From Nemania diffusa (lineage: Eukaryota; Ascomycota; Sordariomycetes; Xylariales; Xylariaceae): 64,000 nucleotides of DNA. A model generated the notes under the pieces. It saw nothing but the letters and a program-made list of their open reading frames with translations, searched no databases and was not told where the DNA came from. Both the position numbers and the translations under genes were made by a program. How positions within the stretch are numbered: the stretch's first letter is position 1; every line of letters starts with the position of its first letter. Positions 23,441 through 38,669 of the stretch are shown here, piece after piece. The stretch lies in the NCBI GenBank assembly GCA_038501195.1, contig JBBPUQ010000006.1, positions 1 to 64,000 on the forward strand, given 5' to 3'.

Positions 23441-26400
23441 TTTTTTTTTATATTATAATTTTAATTTTAATATTAATTAATTTTTTATTATTTTTTTTAT
23501 TATTTAAATAATATATATATATTTTTATTTATATAATTAATATTTTTAATATTTAATTAAATATTTTTTTTTTATAAATATTTATATAAAAATTTAAATT
23601 TTATATATATAATTAATAATATAATTAATAATTTTATTATAAAAATAATTTTTTAAAAAGTTTTATTAAATATATTAATATAATTAAATTTATTAATTAT
23701 ATTATATAATTTATTTATTAATAAATTATATATAATTTATTTATATTTAATTAAATTTTAATAAATTATATTATTTTTAATTATAAAAATATTTTTTATA
23801 TAATTTTTATTAATTAATATAATTATAAATTTAATTTAAAAATTTAAATTTTTATTATTTATAAATATTTTATTAATAAAAATAAAAATTTTTATATAAT
23901 TAAAATTTAAAAATAAATAATATAATTTTTATTATATATTATTAATTTATTATTATATTTATATATTTAATTTTTTAATATTATTTTTTAATAATTTTTA
24001 AATTTATATAATAATTAATAAATTATATAATATTTTTTTAATTTATTAAATAATATATTATTAAAAATAATTTTTTATATTAAAATTAATAATATATAAT
24101 TATTTAATTTATTTATTTATTTAAATTTTATTTTTATTAAATTTAATAAAATATTTAAATATTAATTTTATTTTTAATTTTATATAAAATAATAATTTAG
24201 TTTTTTTTTTATATAAAAACTTTTTAAATATAATATTAAAAATATTATTTATTTAAAATTTTATAATTATAAATTTATAAAAAAAAATTTAATATATAAT
24301 AAATATAAATAATATATAAATATTTTTATATTTAATTTTTAATAATAATATTTATAATAAATTTTATATTAATATAATTTTAATTTAATTAATTTATATA
24401 ATAATTATATAATTTAAAATATAATATTTATTAAATATAAATTTTTTAATTTAATTTATTATATAATTTTAAATTAATAATAATTTTAAAATTATAATAA
24501 ATTATTAATTTATATATTAAATTATTAATATTTATATAAAAATTTAAATTTTATTATTATTTTTATAATTTTATATAATTAATTTAAACTTTTTATATAA
24601 TTTAATTATTTTATTTTTAATTTTTTATATAAATTTAATTTAAAATATTTTTATTTAATTATATTAAATTAAATTATATTATATATATTAAAATATATTT
24701 TAAATTATTAATATATTTATTTTAATTATATTTAATTATTAAAAAAATATATTAAATATAATAATTATGTTATTTTATTTTAATTTTATAATTAAAATAT
24801 AATTATTAATTTTTTTTAATATAAAATATTAATTATTAATAAATATAAATAATTTTTTAATTTATTTTAATATTAAAATTATAATTATTTAATAATTTAA
24901 AAAAAATTATATAAAAAATTATTTTTTTATATTATAAATAAAATATAATTTTTTATTATTAATATAATTTAATTTATATATAATAAAATTTAATTAATTT
25001 ATTTATAATATTAATTATAATATTATAATTTTTAATTATAAAAATTTTATATAATTTTATTTAATTTTTAAATTTTTTTTATATTATAATTTTATTTTAA
25101 AAAAATAAAAAATATATTTTATATAATAATATTAATTTTTTTTTTTAATTTATATAATTTAATTAATATTAATATTTATATAAATATTTTTTAATATTTT
25201 TATAATTTTTTATATAATTTTTAATAAAAAAAATAAATTTTTATTAATTTTAAAATAAATTTTAAAAATTAATAAAATAAATATAAAATTATTTAATTTA
25301 AATATATTATTTATAATATTATTTTTTTATTTATATAATATTTAATTTTTATAATAATTTATTTTATTTTAATAAATATTTTTTTATATAAAGTTTTAAT
25401 TAATTATATATTATTATAAAAGTTTTAAATAAAAATTTATATTAAAATTATATATAATATATTAAAATAATATTTAATATATTAAAATTTAATATTAATA
25501 TAATATATTTTAAATATTATATATATTTAAAAATTTTAAAAATTTAATTATTTAAAATAAAATATTTATATTAATTATTTATTAATTTATATAATATTAA
25601 TAATAATTTTATAATTAAAATTATATTTATTTTTTTAATAAAATTTTAATTTTTTTAAAATTTAATTATATAATTAATAATAATAATAAAACTTTTTAAT
25701 TTTTTATAATAATTTTATATATTTTTTTATATAAAAATATTTAAATTAATAATATAATTTTTAAAATTTTTATTTTATAAAATAATTTTTAATTTTTAAT
25801 TAATTAATATTAAAAAATAATTATTTTTATTTTTATATAATTAATATATTTAAAATATAAAATTTAATTAATTTAATTAATATTAAAATTATTATAATAT
25901 TTATAATTTTAAAAGTTTTAATATTATTAAATTAAATTATTATATAATTTAAAATTTAATTTATTTATATAAAAAAAGTTTTTTATATAAAAGTTTTAAT
26001 TTAAACTTTTTTAATAATTAAAACTTTAATTATATTAATATTTTATAAAATATTTTAATATTTTATATTATATTAATAATTTAAATAAAAATTATTTAAT
26101 ATTAATATTTAATTTTAAATATATATATTTTTTTTTATTATATAATAAAAATATATTAAATTTATTAAAAAATAAATTATTTTATTTTTAATTTTAAAAT
26201 TTAAATTATTATTAAATTTATTATTATATAAAAAGTTTTTATTATTTTTATAATTTAATATAAATATATTATATTTTTTTATTTTAAAATATTATATATA
26301 ATAAAATATTTTATTTTTAATTTTTTTTATTAATTATAATTAATAATTTAATAATTAAATTTTTTATAAATAAAATATTTTTTATTATTTTTATTATTTT

Positions 26401-27577
26401 TATTATATAATTATAATAATTTTTAATAAAATTTTTTTATAATTATAATTATATAATTATTTTAAATATTTAATATTATATTATATATTAATAAAATAAA
26501 TATTTAATATATAATAATAATTTATTTTTTAATTAAAAAAAATTTATAATATTATTTATAAATTAAAAAATAAAACTTTATATATTAATTTTTAATTAAT
26601 TAAAATAAATTTAAATTTAAATATATTAAAATAAATTTAAATTTAAATATATTAAAATATATTTATATAATTATTATATAAAATAATATTTTTTTATAAT
26701 AATTAAATTTTAAAATATATTATATATTAATATTATTAATTTTAATATAATTAATTATAATATTAAAAAATATATTTATATAATTATTAATTTTAATATA
26801 TTTATTAATATAAATATTAAAATTATTTATATAAATTTATTATTATTTAAATTTTTATTATTATTTTTATTAAATTTTTTAAAAATATATATAAATTAAT
26901 TATTTAATATTTTTTTATATATTTTTATATTTTTATTATATTTAATTATTATAATAAATATTTATTTAAATATATAATTAATATTTATAAATATAAATTT
27001 AATTTAATTATTAAAAATTATTATAAATATTTATATAAATTATTTATTTTTAATTTTAAATTATATATATTTTTTTAAATATTATATAAATTATATTAAT
27101 AATTATATTAAAATAATTATATTATTTAAATTAATTATAATATTTTAATATTTTAAATTAATTTTATTTTTTTTAATTTTATTTTTATATAAAAATAAAT
27201 ATAATTTTTTATTTAAAAAATTAAAATAATTAATTTTAATTATTATAATTATAATTATTATAATTAATTTATATATAAATTTTAATAAAATTATAAAAAA
27301 AAAAAATATAAAAATAAATAAAATAATTTAAAATTTTATTAATTTTTATATAAAAATAATAAAATTATTATATAAAAAATTATTTTAATTTTATAATATT
27401 TAAATTTTTTTTATTTAATAATTAATTTAATTTTTTTTTTTTTAATTAATATAAATATTAATTTATTTTTTATATAAAAAATAAAATATTAAATATAAAA
27501 ATTATATTATAATTAAATTTTATTTTTTTATTTTATTAATTTATAATTATTTTTTATAATTATTAATTAATATTAAT

Positions 27578-27870
27578 AAAATTTTATATATATATATATA
27601 TATAAAAATTTAAAAAAATTTATAAAATTTAAAATTTATTTTTAAATTTTAAAGTTTTATATTAATTTATATATATATATTATAAAAAAAAATATAATTA
27701 ATAAAATTATATATAAATTATTTATATATATATATTTATAAATTTTATAAATTTTATAAATTTTAATTAATTTTTATATTTTTATTTATTTAATAAAAAT
27801 TTTAATTTAAATTTTAATTATATATATTTAATATATATATATAAATTTTATTAAATTATTAATTTAATAA
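27578..27870. repeat. Copy B of the ~260 bp element
   Basis: Same landmarks as copy A: the opening TATATATATATATA run, AAATTTATTTTTAAATTTTA, AAAATTTTAATTTAAATTTT and TATAAATTTTATTAAATTAT. One AAAGTTTT of copy A reads AAATTTT here. The match is too long for chance even in pure A/T. Confidence 0.75.
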
Positions 27871-29534
27871 ATATTATAATTTTTAAATTTTTAAATTAAA
27901 ATTTAAATATAAAATTATATATAAAAATATTTAATTATATAAAAAATTTTAATTAATAATATAAAATTAAAATAATTTATAAATAAATTAATATTTAATT
28001 TTAATTTTTAATTTTATTTTATTTTAAAATTATAATATATTATATAAATTATAAATTATTATATAAATATATATATAATTAATTAATAAATTTATATATA
28101 TTTATTTATTAAATTTAAAAATAAATATTTTTAAAAAATTAAAATAATTATTATTATATATAATATTAATTTATTAATTATTAAAAAATAATATTTTTAA
28201 ATTTATAATTTTAAAATTTATAATTAAAAAAAATTTTAATTTTATATTATAAAATTTAAAATTAATATATTATTTTAATTTAAAAAAATTAAATAATATA
28301 ATTATTTAAAATTAATTTTAATATAAAAATTTTATATAATAATATATTAAAATATAATATTTATTAATTAAAAATTTTATATAATTTATTTATTATTATT
28401 TAAATTATTAATATTTAAAAAATTAATATAATTATATTAAATTAAAAATTATAATAAAAATATAATATTATTTATTAAAATTTAATTAAATATAAATAAA
28501 TAATTAAAAATATATTAATTTATAAATTATATATAATAATTATTTAATTTAATAATATAATTATTTTTTATATAATTATTTAAAAAGTTTTAAAAATATT
28601 AATTATATTATAAATTTTAATAATATTATATTTTAAATAAAAATTATTATATAATTATATAATTAAATTTAATATATTATTAAAAAATAAATTTATAATT
28701 AATATTATATTATTATATAAATTATTTAATAAAAAATATAAAAAATATATTAAATTAATAAAAAATAATTTTAATTATATATTAAAAATATTAATTTTTA
28801 TTAATTATTTATATATATATAAAATTATAATTAAAATATAAAATTTTAAATATTAAAATTTATTTTATATATTTTATATATTATTTAATAAATAATTAAT
28901 TATATTTTATTATATATAATATTAATAAATATTTAATTAATTTATAAAATAAATATATATATATATATTATATATATAAAATATTTTTTTAAATATTAAA
29001 ACAATAATAATATTATATAATTATAATATTATATTTTATTTAAATTTTATTATATATAATTTATAATATAAATTAAAATTAATATTAATAATTAATTTTA
29101 AATTAAATATAATTAAAAAAATTTTAATTTATTTTTTATATAAAATATATAATTTTTATTTTTTATTTATATATAAATTTAATTTTATTATATAAAATTA
29201 TAAATATATTATATTAAATTATTTTAATAATTATAATTATTATTATTTTTATTATAAATATAAATATAATTATAAATAAAAAAAAAATTATAAAATATAT
29301 AAAAAAATTTATAATTTAATTAAATTTTATATAAATTTAATTAAAAAAATATTAAAATTTTTTTTATATTTATTATATTTAAATTTAATTTTATTTAATA
29401 ATTTATTTAATATATTTTTAATAATTTAATAAAAATTATTATTTATATTTTATATAAAAAAATAAAATATATATTATAAAAATTATTTTTAAAATAAATT
29501 AATTTTTAATTTTTAATTTTATAAATTTATAATT

Positions 29535-29795
29535 ATAATTTAAAATATTTAAATTTTATTTTTAAATTTTAAAATTTTATATTAATATATATATATATAT
29601 TAAAATATAAAATATTATTAAATAAAATATATATAAATTATTTATATATATATTTATATAAAGTTTATTAATTTTAAAAATTTTAATAAATTTTTTTATT
29701 TTATATTTATTTAATTAATTTATTAAAATTTTAATTAAATATATTTATATATAAATATATATATATATAAATTATATTAAATTATAAATTTTAAA
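29535..29795. repeat. Copy C of the ~260 bp element, more diverged
   Basis: AAATTTTATTTTTAAATTTT, an internal TATATATATATA run, ATATAAATTATTTATATATA and a closing TATATAAATTATATTAAATT follow the order of copies A and B. Confidence 0.65.
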
Positions 29796-32004
29796 TTATA
29801 TAAATAAAATAAATAAATTAATAATTTTTATTAATAAAATTATAATATATTATATAATAAATAAATATTAATATTTTTATTAATTTATTTTATTAATTTA
29901 TATTTTATTTATTTATTTAAATATTATTATTATAATAATTTTATTTTAATAATTTAATTTTAATATTAATATTTTAAATTTTAATTATATTATATAATTT
30001 AATTAATTAATAAAATTAATAATATTATAAAATTAAAAATATATATATAAAATTAATAAAATTTAAATATATTAAATAATATAAATAAATTTAAATATAT
30101 TTATAAATTAATTTATAAATTTAATAAAATTTAATAAATAATTATAATAATTAATTAATTAAATTAAAATAAATTAAAATATTTTTATTTTATAATTAAT
30201 AATAAAAAAAATATTTATTTAAATTATTATTAATTTAAAATTATTTAAAATAAAAAAATTAAAAATTTATTATTTTTTTATATTTATATATAAAAATTTA
30301 TAATTAATTTAATATAATTTATATTATTATAAATATATAAATAAAAAATTAATAAATTTTATAAAATTATAAATAATATTATATATAATATATTTTTATT
30401 TAAAATAATAAAATTAATTAAATTAATATAATAAATATAATTAATTAAATTTTATAATTTTATATAATATATAATTAAAATAATATATTAAAAATAATAT
30501 TTATAAAATATTTAATTATTTATATATATATATAATTATATTTTTAATATAATTTAATTAATTTAATTAATTTATTTTAATAATAAATATTATTTAATAA
30601 AATAATATAAAATATATAATAAAATTAATATATTAAATAAATTTTTTTAAAATTTAAATAAATTTTTAAATTATATAAATTTAAAAATTAAAATATATTT
30701 ATTATAAAAAAATTAAAAAAATTAAAAAATTAAAATTAAAATATATAATTATAATTATATATTTAATATATATAATAATAAATAATATTTAATTAAAATA
30801 AAAAATTTAATAATATTATAATAAATATAAATTTTAAATATTATAATAATATTATATTTATATTTTAAAATTTATATTAAATTATATTTAAATATTTTTT
30901 ATAATATAATAAAATTTTTATAATTTTATAATTTTAAAAATTTTAAATATTTTATATTTTTTATAATATAATATTTATTTTATTTATTATATAATTTATT
31001 TAATTTATTATATTTAAAATTTTATTTATTATAATTTTATAATTATAAATTATAAATATTAATTAAATTAATTTTATATTTTTAATTTATAATTAATTAA
31101 TAATTTTAAAAATATTTATTTAATTATTAAATTTAAATTTTTATATATTTTAAATTATAAATTATAAATATTAAATATATATAAAAATAAAAATTATTTA
31201 AAATTATATTTTTTAAATATATTTAATAATTAATATTTAATTTTTTTATATATAATTTTAATTTTAAATTATAAAATAATATAATAATTTTAATTATAAA
31301 TTAAATTTAAATATAATATATAATTTAATATTTATAATAATTATAATTATATAATAAATTATAATATAAAATATTAATTATATAAATAAAATATTTTTTT
31401 AATTATTTAATATAAATTTAAATATTATAAATATAAAAAATTTAAAATTATTATAATAATTAAAAATATTTTTTAAATAAAATATTAATAAATAAAATTA
31501 TATTATTATTATATTTATAATAATAATTTTTTATATAAATATTTTTAAATTATAAAAATTTATTTTATTTTTATAAAAATAATATAAATTAAAATATAAT
31601 TAATAAAAAAAATAATATTAATATTAAATATTTATAAAATTAATTAAAAATAATAATAAATTATATTAAATTTTAAATTAATAATATTAATTAAAATATT
31701 AATTAAATTAATTTAATATTATATTATTATTATAATATTTTATATTAATAATTTAAATAATATAATAAATAAATAAAAAATTATAAATTAATTATTAAAT
31801 ATTTATATATAATATATAAAATTTTAATAATAAATTTTAATTATATTATTAAATAATTAATATTTTAATATATAAAAATTAATTTAATTTAAAAAATATA
31901 TATTAATATTATAATAAATTTATATAAATAAATTATTATTATAAATAAAATAAATTAATTTTAAAAATAAATAATTATATTTTAAATAAAATTATATATA
32001 TATA

Positions 32005-32145
32005 TTTTAAATATTTTATATATTTTATATATTTTATATATTTTATATATTTTATATATTTTATATATTTTATATATTTTATATATTATATATATTATAT
32101 TTATTTTATATATTTTATATATTTTATATTTTATATATATATTAT
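32005..32145. repeat. 10 bp tandem repeat TTTTATATAT
   Basis: About a dozen TTTTATATAT units in a row with few interruptions, continuing as TATATTATATAT to about 32190. Confidence 0.85.
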
Positions 32146-32224
32146 AAATTTTATATATTTATTTATATTATATATATTATATATATTATTTAAAATTTAT
32201 TTTTTTAATTTTTTTAATATAAAT

Positions 32225-32600
32225 ATTATTATTATAAATTTTATTTTAATTTTAAATTAAATAATATTTATAATATAAATATTAAATTAAATTTATTATA
32301 TTAAATAATAAATATAAAATAAATTATAAATATAAAAAAAATAAATATTTAATTTTTTAATATTTTATTAAAATATTATAAAATATATTAATTTATATTT
32401 TTTATTATTATAAATTTAAATTAAAAAAATTTATTTAAATATAAATATAAAATAAATTATAATATATAATAAATATAAAAAAAATAATTATTAAATATTT
32501 TATTATTTTATTATAATATTAAAAAAAAATATTAATTTTTAAAAAAATTTATTTTATTTTTTTTATTATTATAAATTTAAATAAAAAAACTTATTAAAAT
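32225..32600. repeat. ~160-180 bp tandem repeat, about 2.3 copies
   Basis: ATTATTATAAATTT occurs at about 32225, 32404 and 32565, each followed by an AAATTAA stretch and then AAATATAAAATAAATTATAA. Spacing is 179 and 161 bp. It borders the right edge of the A/T block. Confidence 0.65.
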
Positions 32601-32799
32601 ATAATATTAATATTTTATTTTAATATATTTATTATAATATATATATTAATATTTAAATTTATAATTATATTTTATTATTTTAAAATTAAAATATATAAAA
32701 TATATATATATATTTTTAAAATAAATATAATAAAAAAAACTAAATAATTTATTTTATTATTATAATTATATTTTATTTATTTATTAATTTATATATGTT

Positions 32800-33920
32800 T
32801 TATAAAATAAACTTCAATTTTATTTTTATATTTTTTTTTATAATTATTATTATAATTATTATACAATATTATTAATTTTATACTTTTAATTATTATTTTA
32901 TTATTAATACTATTACAAAAACAACGCTACTAGTTTTATATTTTATATATTATTTTATTATTAGTGCAATTATAAAAATAATGCTTTTATTAAATGCTGA
33001 ATATAGCTAAAAAAAATAAAACAAAGTGCAGATGTAAAAGCAAAAGATATTACTATAAGAAGCTTTTTAACTAAATAGCTAGTTCTGCTTTCTTTTTATT
33101 TTGCTATTAACACAGCTTTTTAAACAATATTTTATTTAAAACAACTTACAACTTAATTTAATTAGCTTACTTTCTAACCTAACTGCTTTATTTCTTATTT
33201 TAATCGAATATTTAATACAGTTATAGCATTAATATACAACTAGATTTTAAAGCTATAAGTTTTTATTACTTTTAACAGCAACTTATAATAATTTAATTAT
33301 TTAATTTATTAACTTCTAAATCGATATTTTGTTTTACTGCTGCGTTATTTTTTTTTCTAATAGTGCTAGCGTAATTAAAATGCTAAAAAATAATCAGCGT
33401 TTACTTTTTCGATCGTACTATATACTAAGTGCTGCTTTCAATAGCTTAGATTATATTGTTTTTTAATATAGTTCAAAAGTTTTAAACTTTTTTTATAGTA
33501 ATAACTAAAGTAGAACAAGCTTTATTACTTTTTTAGCAAATAGTAATAAAGCTACAGTTGAAAATTTAAATAGCGCTATATTTAATAAGCTAAACTTATT
33601 TAACTTTAAACTTAACTATTTAATAATTAATAAAACAATATTTAAACTTTGAGCTATTATTGTTAATAGCTATTTTATTAAAAGTATCGATGTTTTAAAA
33701 AGCTTGTTGTTTATTACTTAGTTAGCAAAAGTAGCTTTTAATTTAGTTTTTTTGTATAATTAGCTAAAATAGCAGTTTTTTACTCTTTTAAAGTAAAAAC
33801 GCAACTTTATTTAACATTAATTAACAATAATATGCTAAAAAGTATACAACTATAATATGTTTTTTAGCCGATTTTACTTTTTATTTTTTTTATTTATTAA
33901 CTAAACTGTTTATTATTTCT
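32800..33920. other. AT-rich DNA with coding-like words, no assignable gene
   Basis: GC returns sharply after 32,790. A plus frame around 33120-33440 reads as plausible protein between frequent TAA/TAG (for example YFNRIFNTVIALIYN), much like the ghosts further left. I cannot assign a family or limits. Confidence 0.35.
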
Positions 33921-34098
33921 AAAAAGCTTTTAAAAAATAAAATATTTGATTTAAAAGTTTTTAAAAAATAAACTATTTGATTTAAAGTTTTTAAAAAACA
34001 AAATATTTAATCTAAAAGCTTTTAAAAAATAAATTATATAATTTAAAAGCTTTTAAAAAATGGAATATTTAATTTTTGCAAATATTTCATTTTTTAAG
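33921..34098. repeat. 30 bp tandem array related to the dispersed palindrome
   Basis: Five copies of TTTAAAAAATAAAATATTTG + ATTTAAAAG (30 bp), the last continuing into a right arm TGCAAATATTTCATTTTTTA. This places the palindrome's left arm in tandem. Confidence 0.75.
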
Positions 34099-34099
34099 C

Positions 34100-37000
34100 T
34101 CTTTTTTTAATTTTTTCCAAACTTGTTCGATATTTTAGTTATAAACCTTTTTTATATACTTTTACTAGATATATATTAAAAGTAGCATTAATAGCTATAT
34201 TAAACAGTAATAAGTATAAAAAAAGCAATATTTTGTTTTAGTTAATTAAATATATTATTAACAATAATTTAGCTATATTTAATAATACTTTAGCAAACAA
34301 CAATTTAATAAATAAAACAGCATTTTAGAAAAAATTAATATATTAGAAAATATTGTTTTAATATTTATTATCGGATTATAACAAGCTTAAATTTTTGTTT
34401 TAATTAATTGAAGATTTTTTTTTTACATTGTAAATATAACTTCTAGTTAAAAAAAGTTACAATATCGATAGTTATATTATTTAGTTCTAATTTTTAAAAG
34501 TATTTTTAAAGCATATATTTTATTTGTTTTATATTTTTTCTTTTTATATTATATTGTTGCAAAATTTATATTATACTTTCTAGTTTGCTATATTTTATAT
34601 AATATATAATATACAACTTAGTGTTTATAATACTAGTAGATTTAATTATATATATTTGCTTTTTTTAAATATACTGTTTGTTTTCAAACAATATATTGTT
34701 TACTTGCTTTTTAATATGCAGTTTTTATTTGTTAATAACTATATACTATTAGCACTTAAATACTTTTGTTTATATACTGTTATAAACTAATATTTTATAT
34801 CGTTTGCTTAAACATAAATAAAAACTAATATACTATAGACTAAAGTTCGGGTTTATATATAAAAGCGCTAGATTTATTTACAATATTATATACTATATAA
34901 ATATACTACTAAGTTTTAAAAACATTTAAAACAATTATACAACAAGTACAAATTATATTACTTTGTTAGTCCAATTATTATTTTGCAAAAACATAATATA
35001 AAAGATGTTACTGCAAGCAATATTTCAAAAAGAGCAATTTGTAACTTTTACTGCAAATATTTATTAACTATTAACTTTGATTTATTAAACTTTAAAACAA
35101 CTTAAATAAATTTTAAGTTTTATAATATATTATATATTATTAAACTTAAAAACTAAGCTAACGTTTTAGCTTTATTATTTACGTTGCTTTATAAATTAAA
35201 ATATTTAATTTATATAAAATAAACAATTAATTATATATTTAAAAAGTTTGTAATATATTTATATTTGCAAAATTTATTTTAAAATATAAATTTACTAAAT
35301 ATAATAAAAAAACTTGCTAAAAAGCTTTTTTTGCTATATTAGTTAAAAACTTATAATATTTATAAATAGTACTTTTAAACATTAAACAAAAGCTAGCTTT
35401 TATTTAATATATTATAGTTTGAACTATTTGTATTAAGCTTTAATTTTATACAAACTTTTTACTGTTTTTAAACTAGCATATTTATTTTTAAGCAGCTTAT
35501 AAACATAAAATATATTTTTTAAGCTTTTTAAAACTACAAAAACTAGTTATATACTTTGTTATTTTTTATACTGTTGCAAGTATTACTGTTTAATTACAGC
35601 TTCTGCTGCAAGTACTATATTTTATAGTTACATTTTACAGCTGTTAACTTTTAACGGCTTATGTTTGCATAAATATATTAGCTATTTATTTTAGCAAATT
35701 ATATAAAACATAACTTTTACTTTTTTGTTTTAACTAAAAATTTCAACACTTTAATACTAATATATACCACTTGTTTTATTAAGTTTATTAAAAAGCTTGC
35801 TATATTTGCTCTGCTTAATGCTAACTTGTTTATTAATTAGTTTTTAATAAAGTTATATGTTAAGCATTTATATATTAATCAGCTACTTTTAAGTTTGTTT
35901 TAGCTTACTTGTATTAATAGTATGCTTTTTTAATATTTTTAGATATAAAAACAGAAGTTTAATATTTGTTTTTTTAATAAGTAAAAGTAACAGTGCTATA
36001 AACTTAAAATTAAAAATATTATATATAAATATAGCATAATATAATTACTAAATAATATATTTTAATAATATATGCTTTAGTTTAACAACACTGTTTTAAA
36101 CAAAATATATTTACTGTTTTTAAAACTATTTTATAGCAGTAAATAGCTGTATTTATAAAGTGCTATACAAAACACTGTTAAAACTAATGCTTTATTTAAA
36201 ACTATATTGCAAACAAATATAATACAAATATTAATATATGTAATATTGCTTAAATAGTATAATAAAGCATACAAACTATATAATAAAATATATAAACTAG
36301 TACTATAAGCTGTTATTTATATATATAACTTCGATTTTTTTAAAACTTATAAAAAGTTACTTAAACAACTAAACCTTTTTAGTACTGCTGTTAAAACTGC
36401 TTTATATAAAAGCTTATTAAACTTTAACAGCAGTTACTTTTATGTTTTTATACTTTTTGACTTATATAAACTTTACATTAAAGTATTTTTAGCACTAAAA
36501 AAAAAAAAAATTACTGCTTTATTTAAAAAAAGCAATATGCTATTTAATAGCAGTATATTGCTGCTATTTATTTTAGCGCAGCAGCAGCAGCTTAAAATAA
36601 GTGCAGCTAATAACAAATTCGATAAATATAAATACTGCTTCTAGTTATTATATATATAGTTAATATTAAGCAGCTAAATTAAAATTATAGCTTAAAAAAC
36701 TAAAACTTTCGTTTGTTGATATACTGAAATTTAAGTTATTTAAAATGTTATATTTAACTATTAAAACTTTTACTATATATTATAAAATAACTGAACTAAC
36801 TATTGCAAAGTTTATACTGAAACTTATATTTTTATTACATTTAATTTTAAGTATATAAAGTTTTTATATTTACAATTGTTAAAGTATAGCAACAACTAAC
36901 AATTTAACTTTTTTAATATTTTTTACTACTGCTTTAGCTTTTCGACTTGTTATATAAAAAATTATTTAAATTATAACATATTAACTTTTTTAAATCGAAC

Positions 37001-37760
37001 ATTTCTGTTTACAGTAACTATTTATTTATTGCTAACTAAAAGCTAGCTTAAGCTACAAATGTTTAATATATGTTTTATAATATATTAATATTATATTGTT
37101 TAACAAATAGCACTGTATAAATTTAAAAAATATGCTAGCTTTATTGTTTTACTAAAATATTTAACAGTAAAAAGTTGCAACAGTAACTTTTATATATATT
37201 TTAAACAGTTTTTTGTACTTTCAACAGTTTGCTTTATTTTATACAAAAGCTAATTATATTACTGCTTTAATATATATTTTTATACTGTAAAGCTGCTGTT
37301 TTTGCTTGTCGACATACTTGTATAGCCCGATTTACTAGATATAATTGCAAATTAACTAATATATACTGCAAATATAAATAATAAATATAGCTTTAATATA
37401 GTTATAAATTTTATAAAAAAGCAAAAAAAGTTTTTTTTAAAGCTTACTAAATAAAAAAAACATATTAAATAATATAACATAAAAAGCAAAAACAGCGTTA
37501 ATTTTATATTAGCTACTAATAATATTAACTATATTGATAATAACAACTATATTAATAATACTAATAATATTAGTAATTATTTACTTTTAAAATAAATAAA
37601 CCTTTTTAAAACTTATAATAAAAAAAAAATCAAATATAATTTTGTTTTTATTTATAGTATAGTTTTAACTTAATATAACAGTTGTATTATTTAAACTTTA
37701 AAAAAAACTACAAAATATAACTAGCTTTTAAAAATTAACTTTTTTGCATTAGCTAGCTAA
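34100..37760. other. AT-rich decayed DNA, no assignable gene
   Basis: GC is low throughout with many GCTTTTTA, AACTGC and AGCAGTA words typical of mutated coding DNA. A short GCAGCAGCAGC run at about 36579-36590 is the only notable repeat. I did not find a frame I would defend. Confidence 0.35.
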
Positions 37761-37764
37761 ATAA

Positions 37765-37918
37765 GCCTTTAAAAAACAAAATATATAATTAATTTAAATA
37801 TTTTATTTTTTAAGCTAGCTTTAAACAATTGATTTTTTTATTTTATTTAGCTATATAAGCTTTTATAAAACAAAATATATAATTAATTTTATATATTTTA
37901 TTTTTTAAGCTAGCTTTT
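37765..37918. repeat. Dispersed palindrome, two copies
   Basis: At 37765-37820, AAAAAACAAAATATATAATT is followed by TTTAAATATTTTATTTTTTA. The whole is repeated at 37855-37918, each copy ending AAGCTAGCTTT. Arms are near-complementary. Confidence 0.75.
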
Positions 37919-38039
37919 AAACAAATATTTAAATTTATAATATTTAACTGTTTTAATTTCTATTATTATCTAACTTAGTTATAAAAATTTAAATTTAACT
38001 AATTTTATAAACTACGACTTTTTTTTTTTTTTGTTTAGT

Positions 38040-38105
38040 ACTTTTGCAAAAACTGTTTTAAAAGTACTATTTTTGAAAAAGTGCCTTTTTTTAGCACTTT
38101 TTTTT
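38040..38105. repeat. Two adjacent stem-loops
   Basis: GTACTTTT at about 38038 pairs with AAAAGTAC at about 38060. AAAAAGTGC pairs with GCACTTTTT across a T-rich loop at about 38077-38105. Confidence 0.55.
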
Positions 38106-38295
38106 AAAACTGGGGCTTTTGTTAAAATAAATAAAACATTAGCTGAAAATGCCTGTTTTTAAACCTTTAGCAAAACAGCTAAAATGTTAGTTAAAAACAC
38201 TTGTTCTGTTTAAAAGCTTTTTTTTAAAATACTTGTTAACATTATATAGTTTGCAGTATATTTATTTATTTCTATTTATTATATACTGCTTTTGG

Positions 38296-38665
38296 TAGTT
38301 TAATTATATACTGCTAACAGTATAAAATTTTTATTTACTTTTATTAATTGTATATTTAATTTAATAATTTAATTATATATTACTAATAGCACAAAATTTT
38401 TATTTATTTTTATTAGTTATATATTTGGCTTAGTAATTTAATTATATACTGCTAATACAATAGAATTTTTATTTATATTTATAAGTTTTACACTTAGTTT
38501 AATAATCTAACTATTTTTTACTAGTACTGCAAAATCTTTATTAATATTTATTAAATTTATATTTTATTTAATAATTTAACTATTTCCTGCTAATACTACA
38601 AAATATTTGTTAATATTTATTAAATTTATGTTTAGTTTAATAACTTAGCTATGTTTTTTTAGTAG
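38296..38665. repeat. 69 bp tandem repeat, five to six copies
   Basis: TAATTATATACTGCTAATA-like starts fall at 38301, 38370, 38439, 38508 and 38577, with a last one near 38646, all 69 bp apart. Units also share AAAATTTTTATTTA and TTTAGTTTAATAA. Divergence rises to the right. Confidence 0.85.
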
Positions 38666-38669
38666 CACA

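Larger units (their letters stand above)
21870..32790. other. ~10.9 kb almost pure A/T block
   Basis: By eye only a few tens of G or C bases occur in nearly 11,000. Most are in AAACTTT or AAAGTTT contexts (for example near 22391, 23005, 24229, 25391, 25990, 26573, 28586). No frame, tRNA or rRNA is possible here. Flanks at 20 and 33 kb have clearly more GC, so the edges are sharp. It could be the extreme end of C-to-T decay, a centromere-like core near a chromosome end, or both. Internal repeats show that it was once ordinary repeated DNA. Confidence 0.9.

Noticed and set aside
21870..32790. Mitochondrial DNA inserted in the nucleus
   Set aside because: AT content would fit, but no mitochondrial gene, tRNA or rRNA trace is visible, and the graded flanking decay is explained more simply by C-to-T mutation.
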